From positions 1 to 20,387 of IMG/VR virus record IMGVR_UViG_3300031162_000863: DNA of 20,387 bases. One strand, written 5' to 3'. The notes under the pieces are model-generated. The model saw nothing but the letters and a program-made list of their open reading frames with translations. It made no database searches and was not told where the DNA came from. The DNA is from a virus. Positions within the stretch are counted from its first letter, which is position 1, and every line of letters starts with the position of its first letter. This document shows positions 11,813 to 19,404 of this stretch, piece after piece. The position numbers and the translations under genes were made by a program.

Positions 11813-14031
11813 AGCAATCAGGTTTACATCCTACTAACTCTACAGGTGTAGGTAATCCCGGTGCTTTTCGAATGGAAATCAAAATCTATTCGGCAAGTGG
11901 CGAAGAAAGAGATATTACCCAACTTGTAGATACATTTGAAGTCACCGAATCTGTTTTCCAACAAGCTATGATTGGAGAATTCAGAATCGTTGATGGCGTC
12001 AACTTGTTTGAAGAATTAAATATTACCGGTAATGAAAGATTATCTGTAGTTCTTCGCAAACAATTAGATGGTCAAGGTCAAGCTGAAGACATGCAATCTG
12101 ATTGGTATATTATTGATATACCATTATTTGCAAGACCCAAGCCAGATGTTCAAGCATATACTTTACGATGCGTTTCTGCATTTGGACTTGTTTCTAAAAT
12201 GAGACGAGTAACTCATGTAATGAAAGGTCCACCATCTGATATTCTAAAAAGGTTATACGAAGAATGTGGTGTTGACGATTTAGATAAAGCTCTTGCTGAT
12301 TACAATGACTTTTTAAGACCAGATAATAATTCATTTAAGCTTTTAGTTGGTGATAATACATCTACTGGCGTAATGACTTATATTCCAACTAAGCAAACAT
12401 ATTCAGAAGCTATTATGCAAATTCTGTCAAAGACTGCTGCTCCAAATGGATCTCCATTCTTTTGTTATGAAACATTTATTGGTGGAAACTCAGTTCTTAA
12501 TTCATATAATAATATGATTTCAACTGAAGAAGCTGGTAATTATGTACAATCATTCTTCTTAACTGCAGATGCATTGACCGAAGCTTCATTTGAAGAACAA
12601 CGGTTGCGTATTTTAGAAATTTCTTCTAATCTCGGTTTCTCTCCATATAAAGGTTTCCGTGATGGTTCATATACAACGCGTACTCATATTTTAGATTGGA
12701 CTTCAAAGTCTTATCAGCTTCAAGATTTCAATGCAATGAGAGACGACATCCAAACTATGGATAAAGATCTTGTAATGCATCCAGATTTTTCTGTATCAGG
12801 AATTGATTATACAAATTCTCCTGATATGCATAATCTATTTTATGCTGTAAATAGACAAGCAATGTCTGATAAAGACGAAGTAAATATTCATATGCATATG
12901 CCATATGTTGGCGCAAAGAAAAGATCTATTATTTCTAATCTTGGCCAAATTGAGCATATGGTTAAAGTTCACGGTGATCCAAGACTACTTCCAGGTCGTC
13001 AGATTGGATTAGTGATTCCAAGATCTGGTTCTGAAAAAGCTGACCGAGATGAAATGCTTTCTGGTCGCTATTTAATTGTATCTTCAATTCATACATTTGA
13101 TAATAATGGTTATTACACTCGTCTCAAATTAGCTCGGGATGGCATTGATAGAGGTGATTTGCAGTACAGACCAGTTGAAGGTGTACCTGATGTTCGTTAT
13201 GGCGATGAAGCCTTTGACGTTACTCCTCAAGTTACAAATGTAATTGGTCAAAATCCAGCCGGTGGAGCTGGTGGATTACAGCAACAAGGACCTATTGCAA
13301 CTGAAGTTATTCCAGGTTATGGTCCTGGCGAAGTTGATCCAGCATTAGCGGCAGCAGTAGCAAATTCAGCTGCTGTAACTGGTGATAATGCTCAAAGACA
13401 AGCTGAAGCTAATGGCGGTTCGGCAGCAGATGTTGCAGGCGATGAAACTGGATCTGCATCAGGTCAAGATTTCAATCCTGGTGATATTGATTCCGGAGAA
13501 GCTCCATCTACTTCTCAAACTGTTCAAGGAACAGTAGTTTCAGATGATCCAGCTTCTGTGATTACAGAAGTAATCGATTTTGGTCCAGGTTATAATATTG
13601 TAAGACTTGGTGATGGCCGGGTCGTAAGACGTCAAGGTGCTCGCAATTGGAGAAACCACAATCCAGGAAATATCGAAGAAGGTGGGTTTATGCAAGCCCG
13701 TGGTTCTCTGGGTGGCGATCCTAGATTTGCTATCATGCCATCTTATGCCGCAGGTAGACAAGCTAAATACGATCTAATATTTACTGCATCTAGCTATAAA
13801 GATCTTCCAATTTCTGCAGCTATTGCTAGATATGCTCCAGCGTTTGAAAACAACACTCAATCTTATGCTAGACAAGTAATTTCTACAGCAGCAGTTCCGG
13901 CCGAACGTGGTGGACCAGATGCAAAAATGAAAGATACTAATGAAGCCGAGCGTCAAAGAATTCTTGATGCTATGGAAAAGGTTGAAGGCTTTAGAGTTGG
14001 TACTGTGACTGAATTAACGGGATATAATTAA
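11809..14031 (+). CDS. 27: gp27-like baseplate hub fused to a peptidoglycan-active domain
   Basis: A 740-residue protein, far longer than T4 gp27 (391). Residues about 20-465 are hub-like: FRMEIKIYSASGEERDITQL, TFEVTESVFQQAMIGEFRIVDG, the tube-like strands, and HGDPRLLPGRQIGLVIPRSG near the end. A flexible Gly/Ala/Gln/Ser-rich stretch spans about 478-590. The C-terminal domain (about 612-735) starts RNWRNHNPGNIEEGG, then GDPRFAIMPSYAAGRQAKYDL, PISAAIARYAPAFENNTQSYARQV. This is the RNxNPGNI...YAP..EN.T..Y domain found in many phage virion proteins (sometimes named after PRD1 P5) and thought to act on peptidoglycan. Its catalytic residues are not established here. In T4 the trimeric hub holds the gp5 spike, encoded next here, and this start overlaps gp53 (ATGA). 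The next gene overlaps by one base (TAATG). Confidence 0.8.
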   Translation: MKQSGLHPTNSTGVGNPGAFRMEIKIYSASGEERDITQLVDTFEVTESVFQQAMIGEFRIVDGVNLFEELNITGNERLSVVLRKQLDGQGQAEDMQSDWYIIDIPLFARPKPDVQAYTLRCVSAFGLVSKMRRVTHVMKGPPSDILKRLYEECGVDDLDKALADYNDFLRPDNNSFKLLVGDNTSTGVMTYIPTKQTYSEAIMQILSKTAAPNGSPFFCYETFIGGNSVLNSYNNMISTEEAGNYVQSFFLTADALTEASFEEQRLRILEISSNLGFSPYKGFRDGSYTTRTHILDWTSKSYQLQDFNAMRDDIQTMDKDLVMHPDFSVSGIDYTNSPDMHNLFYAVNRQAMSDKDEVNIHMHMPYVGAKKRSIISNLGQIEHMVKVHGDPRLLPGRQIGLVIPRSGSEKADRDEMLSGRYLIVSSIHTFDNNGYYTRLKLARDGIDRGDLQYRPVEGVPDVRYGDEAFDVTPQVTNVIGQNPAGGAGGLQQQGPIATEVIPGYGPGEVDPALAAAVANSAAVTGDNAQRQAEANGGSAADVAGDETGSASGQDFNPGDIDSGEAPSTSQTVQGTVVSDDPASVITEVIDFGPGYNIVRLGDGRVVRRQGARNWRNHNPGNIEEGGFMQARGSLGGDPRFAIMPSYAAGRQAKYDLIFTASSYKDLPISAAIARYAPAFENNTQSYARQVISTAAVPAERGGPDAKMKDTNEAERQRILDAMEKVEGFRVGTVTELTGYN

Positions 14032-16157
14032 TGGCTACGTTTAATAATAAAGATGGATTTAAGTCAACTGATTTTAATTGGTTTACTGGCGTGGTTGAGG
14101 ATCGTCATGATCCCTTAGTACTCAATCGTGTAAAAGTTCGTTGCTTTGGTTGGCATACAGAAAATAAAAGAGCATTACCTACAGAAGAATTACCTTGGGC
14201 ATCTGTTTTAATGCCTACAACTTCGTCTGGTACTTCGGGTGTTGGTGAAGGTACTCACGGGCTTGTTGAAGGTTCATGGGTTATGGGATTCTTTAGAGAT
14301 GGTAATGATGCTCAAGATCCAGTAATCATGGGTACTATTATGGGTACTAATACTGAAGGTTCTGAACCAACAACTGGATTTAATGATCCATATGGAGTCT
14401 TTCCAAGAGAAGCTGGTACTGATGCGGGTACAAGAGCATTAGGTCTTGATTCTGAAAGAGTTCGTCCTGTTGGAGCTACAGAACCTGAAGATGCGTATGC
14501 ACCACAATATCCATATAACAAAGTTCGTTTAACTGAATCAGGTCACATCGTAGAATTTGATGATACACCTGGAGCAGAACGTATTAATATAAGACATCGT
14601 ACTGGATCGTTTATTGAATTAAGACCTGATACATCTATGCGAACTCGTTCAAAAGAACGATTTGATGCTATGACACAGTGGACAGTTACAGTGACTGGAG
14701 ATGCTACTGTAAATGTTGGTGGAAGTATGTCTACAACAGTTCAAGGTAATATGACATCTTCAGTTGCTGGTAATTCTTATATTGACACAAGGGGTAATGT
14801 TACTTCTCGTGTTTCTGGTTCTCATTATGGTTATGTTCAGGGTTCATCGATTCTGCAAACAACTGGTAATATTAACGTTAAGACAACAGGTAACCTAACA
14901 GTTGATTCCGCTGGTAAAATTGATTTTAGATCTGATGGTCCATTCTCAATTACAGCACCTTCGATGACCATTGACTTACAAGAAGACTTATCAATTGTTG
15001 GTACTAATATGATTACCGATATGTCTGCTACTATAGTCACACAAGTTCCAACTCTATCAATGATTACAGATGTAACTAGAATTGATGCAACGCAATCATT
15101 AGATCTTCACACTGTAGCATTTACTGGAGTTGGTACAAGTACAATGAATCTTACAGCAGATGTTCTTTCTATTGCAGCTATTACTTCTGGTGGTGTTAAT
15201 GCCGGCTCCAGTCTTGATATTTCAGCTGGATCCGAAATGAACCTTGTAACTGCAACCATGTCTCTTGATGCAGATTCTGAAATGAATATTGCTGGTGCAT
15301 CTACAAATCTTGGTTCTTCTGGAACAACAACTATTAAATCTGGCTTCTTGGATCTTAACCCTGGTGGAACAATGTCTCCATTCTCACCAGATGGAGCTCC
15401 TGCAGCTCCAGATGCTCCATTGGTCCCAGCTCCAACTGCACCGAATGCTCTTCCAGCCGTTGGATTTGATGCTCTTGAATCTGCTCCATTTGAAGTACAA
15501 ATTGACGAAGCTGATACCGACATTAGCTTTCCAACTCCAAAATACTCGGCAATTACTCCAGATGGAACAGCAGCTTATTCCCAACAAGTACTTAATTTGA
15601 CAAGTACTGGCCGTGCTGGTATTTCTGGATATTCAGGTACTGGTCTTCAAAGCAAAACTTCAGATACAACTAATCCAGCAATTGATGGTAAGATTATTTA
15701 CTCTAATAGACCATTCGATGATAGTGGAATAACCGTAAAATACACTAATGCTCATGCAACAAGAAATAAAGAAATTGTGTCAGCACTTGAGCAAATAATT
15801 ATTACTGCTTGCAAAAATAGTGGTCTATCAGCTGAAATATTCTCTGGCGGTATGACACCACAAAGAAGGACTGGTTCAGATCGTCACTTAAATGGCTTTG
15901 CTGCTGATGTACATCTATTTACTTCAGAAGGTAAAAGGTTAAATGTCCAATCTCAAGAACTTCGCGATTGGTGTCAACAAGCTAAAAATGCTGGTGCCAC
16001 AGCAATTGGTGCTGGTGTTGGTTATATGGGCAATGTAGGTGTTCACTTAGATATTTCGGCTGGTAATACTGTTCCGGCAGCCGCTGCTAAATATTGGGGT
16101 GCTGGCGGTAGAGCGGCTAATGCTCCTCAATGGCTAATTAACATTATGACGGGTTAA
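14031..16157 (+). CDS. 5: gp5-like central spike with C-terminal M15-type peptidase
   Basis: A 708-residue spike protein. Residues about 13-125 form the gp5 OB fold (FNWFTGVVEDRHDPLVLNRV, ELPWASVLMP, HGLVEGSWVMGFF, DPVIMGTIMG). The trypsin-like cutting loop and the lysozyme domain that T4 gp5 carries next are missing. Instead, from about 162 the sequence goes directly into VRLTESGHIVEFDDTPG and a long Thr/Ser/Val/Asn-rich beta-helix (about 210-440). A Pro/Ala linker follows (about 443-475). The C-terminal domain (about 555-700) has GSDRHLNGFAADVH (615-628) and VHLD (671-674). His619, Asp626 and His672 fit the zinc ligands of peptidase family M15, D-Ala/L-Ala-D-Glu peptidases that cut cross-bridges. 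A PAAR tip gene lies two genes downstream. It overlaps the hub gene by one base. Confidence 0.85.
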   Translation: MATFNNKDGFKSTDFNWFTGVVEDRHDPLVLNRVKVRCFGWHTENKRALPTEELPWASVLMPTTSSGTSGVGEGTHGLVEGSWVMGFFRDGNDAQDPVIMGTIMGTNTEGSEPTTGFNDPYGVFPREAGTDAGTRALGLDSERVRPVGATEPEDAYAPQYPYNKVRLTESGHIVEFDDTPGAERINIRHRTGSFIELRPDTSMRTRSKERFDAMTQWTVTVTGDATVNVGGSMSTTVQGNMTSSVAGNSYIDTRGNVTSRVSGSHYGYVQGSSILQTTGNINVKTTGNLTVDSAGKIDFRSDGPFSITAPSMTIDLQEDLSIVGTNMITDMSATIVTQVPTLSMITDVTRIDATQSLDLHTVAFTGVGTSTMNLTADVLSIAAITSGGVNAGSSLDISAGSEMNLVTATMSLDADSEMNIAGASTNLGSSGTTTIKSGFLDLNPGGTMSPFSPDGAPAAPDAPLVPAPTAPNALPAVGFDALESAPFEVQIDEADTDISFPTPKYSAITPDGTAAYSQQVLNLTSTGRAGISGYSGTGLQSKTSDTTNPAIDGKIIYSNRPFDDSGITVKYTNAHATRNKEIVSALEQIIITACKNSGLSAEIFSGGMTPQRRTGSDRHLNGFAADVHLFTSEGKRLNVQSQELRDWCQQAKNAGATAIGAGVGYMGNVGVHLDISAGNTVPAAAAKYWGAGGRAANAPQWLINIMTG

Positions 16158-16160
16158 CGT

Positions 16161-16775
16161 ATGCCATATCCTTATTTACCAGAAGATCAAATAACATTTT
16201 CAAATCCAGGATCTCCACTATCAAATGAATTTTCTGGATCGCCGACATCAACTAATCCTAGAGAATTATATAATTTTGAATTTGATTTAAGTCAATATGC
16301 TTCATTTACTGGGGCCGGTGGAACATTAGAATTTTATATTATTGGTGGAACTTTACCAAATAATTTAACTTTATCTTCATCTGGTCAAATATCTGGTCAA
16401 GTAATTGATATGGATTCTTATGTCGATTGGACTGGAACACCATATGAAGAACCTCCAAACTTTGTTTTAGAGCTAGATGGATCAAATTTTGGATCATGGG
16501 GATCAGCAAAAGCAGGTTCATACGCAACCGATTTTACAGTTAGAGCTCACGTAACTGATGCTCCACCTGATGAATTTTATGCTGATGTTGATACTTCAAT
16601 TCTTGTTGTAAATAATTATTCATCTGATAGAGATCAATTTATTCGTGATTATACCGAAGAACATGGTGAAGGAGTATCTGGCTCAAAAGTTTTATTTAGA
16701 GTTAATGATATTCCAGTTACTGCAGAAGAATATTTAAATTATCAAAAGTCATTGGGTAATTACCCAGTATTATAG
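16161..16775 (+). CDS. Putative virion protein with an Ig-like (He_PIG-type) segment
   Basis: A 204-residue acidic protein without a recognised T4 counterpart. Residues about 37-80 carry YNFEFDLSQYASF and GGTLPNNLTLSSSGQISGQV. The LP-x-x-L-T-L-x-x-x-G-x-I-x-G pattern is that of the He_PIG/cadherin-like Ig fold found in adhesins and phage tail proteins. A central loop-rich region (about 85-150) has many Gly, Ser and Trp. A C-terminal helical part ends DRDQFIRDY, SKVLFRVNDIPVTAEEYLNYQKSL. It starts three bases after gp5. Its TAG stop is part of the TAGGAG ribosome-binding site of the PAAR gene. Its place between spike and tip suggests it is a spike adaptor or baseplate decoration, which is inference. 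Confidence 0.75.
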   Translation: MPYPYLPEDQITFSNPGSPLSNEFSGSPTSTNPRELYNFEFDLSQYASFTGAGGTLEFYIIGGTLPNNLTLSSSGQISGQVIDMDSYVDWTGTPYEEPPNFVLELDGSNFGSWGSAKAGSYATDFTVRAHVTDAPPDEFYADVDTSILVVNNYSSDRDQFIRDYTEEHGEGVSGSKVLFRVNDIPVTAEEYLNYQKSLGNYPVL

Positions 16776-16785
16776 GAGATACAAT

Positions 16786-17079
16786 ATGCCAATGGTTTCG
16801 CGTTTAGGTGATTCTTGCACTGGTCATGGATCATTTCCTCCTCGTGCTTCAATTGCTGCTAGTGGTGATTGTAATGTAAATGGAATTCCAGCTCATCGTC
16901 AAGGAGATGCTTGGGCACCACATGGTTCTCCTTCTCCTTCTCCACCACATCCTGGATCTACTGCAGCTGGCTCTGGTACTGTAAGTTTAAATAATAAACC
17001 ATTAGCTAGAATTGGTGACCCTGTAGATTGCGGAAGTGCAATTGCTGCAGGGTCAGGTGATGTAAACTGCGGTGGATAA
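16786..17079 (+). CDS. 5.4: PAAR-domain spike tip protein (gp5.4-like)
   Basis: A 97-residue protein made of a single PAAR domain: VSRLGDSCTGHG at the start, SIAASGDCNVNGIPAHRQGD (23-42), a His/Pro/Ser-rich stretch with APHGSPSPSPPHPGS, and SGTVSLNNKPLARIGDPVDCG (62-82), then SGDVNCGG. These are the duplicated G-D and N-G-x-P-(A/L)-x-R-x-G-D repeats of the family. Several His and Cys residues are available to bind the metal ion at the tip. PAAR proteins form a sharp cone that caps the gp5/VgrG beta-helix and helps it pierce the outer membrane; T4 gp5.4 is the equivalent. AGGAG lies shortly before the ATG, reusing the stop of the upstream gene. Confidence 0.92.
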   Translation: MPMVSRLGDSCTGHGSFPPRASIAASGDCNVNGIPAHRQGDAWAPHGSPSPSPPHPGSTAAGSGTVSLNNKPLARIGDPVDCGSAIAAGSGDVNCGG

Positions 17080-17081
17080 GG

Positions 17082-17089
17082 TATAAATA
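17082..17089 (+). promoter_or_regulatory. T4-type late promoter (TATAAATA) before gp25
   Basis: An exact TATAAATA in the 15-base gap between the PAAR gene and gp25. With the usual T4 spacing the transcript would start at about 17095, the A of the first possible gp25 ATG. It would add expression of gp25, gp6 and gp7 independent of the promoter at 10224. Confidence 0.65.
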
Positions 17090-17094
17090 ATAGC

Positions 17095-17544
17095 ATGAGT
17101 ACAGAAATTCTATCAGACACAAATTCAAATAGAGTCGGGGTAACTGCTAAAGTTATGGCCCGAGTAAAGCCATACACTGATTTGGATTTACGCTTTAAGC
17201 CTCATCCGAATTTTGGTGATGTGGTTCCATTAAAAGATATTGCAGCGATTAAAAATTCTATTCGCACTATTCTATTAACAAATAAAGGTGAAAGACCATT
17301 TCAGCCAAACTTTGGTTGTAACATTAGTGGTTACCTTTTTGAACAACCAGATCCAATTACATTATCATTTTTAGAAGACGAAATTAAAGACGCATTGGGA
17401 TTATACGAACCAAGAGTAATTACGTCAGAAGTTAAAATTCAAGACAACACAGATGCTAATGCCTTATTTGTTTCAGTATCGTGTATCTTAATATCAACAC
17501 AACAAGAAATCGATGTTGAATTATTTTTAGAGAGAACTCGATAA
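17095..17544 (+). CDS. 25: gp25-like baseplate wedge protein
   Basis: A 149-residue member of the gp25/TssE family, which anchors the sheath to the wedge. Landmarks are YTDLDLRFKPHPNFGDVV (27-44), the helix DIAAIKNSIRTILLTNKGERPFQPNFG (48-74), ISGYLFE (77-83), LEDEIKDAL (93-101) and the conserved EPR at 105-107. T4 gp25 is 132 aa. An internal ATG at 17155 (MARVKPYTDLDLRF) would give 129 residues and a better match in length. A GGGG at 17137-17140 is the only weak ribosome-binding candidate for it. The first ATG at 17095 is only five bases after a late octamer, so the late transcript could use it only without a leader. I give the longer form, with the true start undecided. The stop is immediately followed by gp6. 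Confidence 0.9.
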   Translation: MSTEILSDTNSNRVGVTAKVMARVKPYTDLDLRFKPHPNFGDVVPLKDIAAIKNSIRTILLTNKGERPFQPNFGCNISGYLFEQPDPITLSFLEDEIKDALGLYEPRVITSEVKIQDNTDANALFVSVSCILISTQQEIDVELFLERTR

Positions 17545-19395
17545 ATGGCACAAATTAAGAACGTAACAGAACTTGATTTCGATCAGATTAAAACTAATTT
17601 GAAAGTCTTTTTAAGTTCTCAAGACAAATTCAACGATTATGATTTTGATGGTGCAGGGATGAATGTCTTATTAGATGTTCTTTCTTATAATACTCAGTAT
17701 AATGCGCTTCTTGCCCATATGTCTATGAATGAAGCGTTCTTAGATTCAGCTCAAGTAAGATCTAATGCTGTATCACATGCTAAGAACTTAGGTTATATTC
17801 CAAAGTCGAGAACAGCAGCTCAAACAAAATTAAAAGTTACAGTAACTGGCGATGCAGATTCTCCTACGAATGTTTCTATTCCAAAGGGATATAATTTTAC
17901 AGGTCAAATTGGATCTAATACTTATACATTTGTTACTAATACGGCATTCAATGCTGTTAAGAGCCAGTTTAATAATCAATACGTTTTTAATGAAGTTCAT
18001 GCATATGAAGGTAAACTTGTCAATCTCACATATCGAGTAGATAATAAAGAAGAATTTCAAAAATTTAGAATTGCTGATCCAAATGTGGATACATCAACTA
18101 TGCTTGTTAGAGTTCGCAGTTCTTTGACTTCAAACGATTATACAACATATACTCACTTTAATAACATATTGCAAGTGAACGACGAATCCAAAGTTTACTT
18201 TTTACAAGAAAATGGTAATGGCCAGTACGAGTTTTATTTTGGCGATGGAGTCTTAGGATACCAACCAACAACTGGGCAAATTGTTGAATTAACTTATATT
18301 TCTACTGGTGGCTTAGAAGGAAACGGTGCAAAAACATTTTCAGCTAATTCGTTAATTGGTGGACAATCATCTATTTTAGTAGAGACTATAAGTGGATTTG
18401 TTAAAACAATTTCTGGTGCAGAAAAAGAAACAATTGACTCTATTAAATTTAATGCACCCAAGTTATTTGCTGCTCAAGATAGAGCTGTTACTTCCGAAGA
18501 TTATCGTAGTATCTTACTAGCCGAATTTGACTATATTGACGATATTGCTGTCTGGGGTGGAGAAACTGCGGTTCCACCAGTTTATGGTAAAGTATATGTT
18601 TCAATTAAACCTACAACTGGCGAAGTATTAACTGATTCTACTAAAAATGGCATTGAAAGATATTTAACAAATAAAAACGTTGGATCAGTTACAGCCGAAG
18701 TTGTAGATCCAGACTATACTTATTTGAATATTGAAGCGTTTTTTAAATATAATCCTAATGATACTTCTAGAACCAAAACACAACTAGAAACAGCAGTTCG
18801 ACAAGTCATTACAAATTATAATAATACAACATTGAAAAAATTTGATGGTGTATTTAGACAGTCGCAAGTACTACGTCTTATCGACGATACTGATCAAGGT
18901 ATTTTGAATTCTACAATAAGATTAAAAATGCATAAGCATATATTCCCAATTGCTGGAGTTGTGTCTTCATATAATATTAAATTTTCGGCTCCAATGTATT
19001 TGTCTGATTCAGACGAATCAATTATTAGTTCTAATACATTCCACACAGATTCTCTTGGTACTGAAGGTACATTTACTGATATTGCAATTGCAGGATCTAC
19101 TAATAGACAAGTTCAAGTCGTATCTGCCGCAACTGGAAATGTAATAATTGCTAATGCTGGAACTGTAAACCCAACAGCTGGAACAATTAGTCTTAGTTTA
19201 AATATTGCTTCAACAGCAGTAATAAAAATATACGCTAAAGCCGATTCAAACGATATTGCTCCAAAATTTAACCAGCTTGTAGCGATTGAGCTAGATGATA
19301 CTGAAGACTCTATCGAAGTAACTGGTGAAATAGATACTATTGCAACGCAGGGCTCTGGTGGTGCTGCGAATTACACAACATTCCCAAGGCATTAA
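17545..19395 (+). CDS. 6: gp6-like baseplate wedge protein
   Basis: A 616-residue protein (T4 gp6 is 660) of the gp6/Baseplate_J family, which dimerises to form the inner ring joining the wedges. The N-terminus is typical: ITELDFDQI-like start (VTELDFDQIKTNLKVFL, 7-23), DFDGAGMNVLLDVLSYNTQYNALLAHMSMNEAFLDSA (35-71) and an AKNLGYIPKSRTAA segment (84-97). The middle has FGDGVLGYQP and YISTGGLEGNGA, followed by the conserved ITSEDYR-like element (AVTSEDYRSILLAEF, about 314-328) and WGGE. The C-terminal part (about 490-616) is beta-rich and less conserved. The ATG follows the gp25 stop without a gap. This order 25-6-7 keeps all three wedge genes together, whereas T4 has gene 25 elsewhere. Confidence 0.92.
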   Translation: MAQIKNVTELDFDQIKTNLKVFLSSQDKFNDYDFDGAGMNVLLDVLSYNTQYNALLAHMSMNEAFLDSAQVRSNAVSHAKNLGYIPKSRTAAQTKLKVTVTGDADSPTNVSIPKGYNFTGQIGSNTYTFVTNTAFNAVKSQFNNQYVFNEVHAYEGKLVNLTYRVDNKEEFQKFRIADPNVDTSTMLVRVRSSLTSNDYTTYTHFNNILQVNDESKVYFLQENGNGQYEFYFGDGVLGYQPTTGQIVELTYISTGGLEGNGAKTFSANSLIGGQSSILVETISGFVKTISGAEKETIDSIKFNAPKLFAAQDRAVTSEDYRSILLAEFDYIDDIAVWGGETAVPPVYGKVYVSIKPTTGEVLTDSTKNGIERYLTNKNVGSVTAEVVDPDYTYLNIEAFFKYNPNDTSRTKTQLETAVRQVITNYNNTTLKKFDGVFRQSQVLRLIDDTDQGILNSTIRLKMHKHIFPIAGVVSSYNIKFSAPMYLSDSDESIISSNTFHTDSLGTEGTFTDIAIAGSTNRQVQVVSAATGNVIIANAGTVNPTAGTISLSLNIASTAVIKIYAKADSNDIAPKFNQLVAIELDDTEDSIEVTGEIDTIATQGSGGAANYTTFPRH

Positions 19396-19404
19396 TAGGG
19401 TCTC

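Noticed and set aside
15107-15600. Open frames on both strands overlapping the Ala/Pro/Ser-rich part of gp5.
   Set aside because: They arise from the low-complexity beta-helix end and linker of gp5 and show no protein-like domains.
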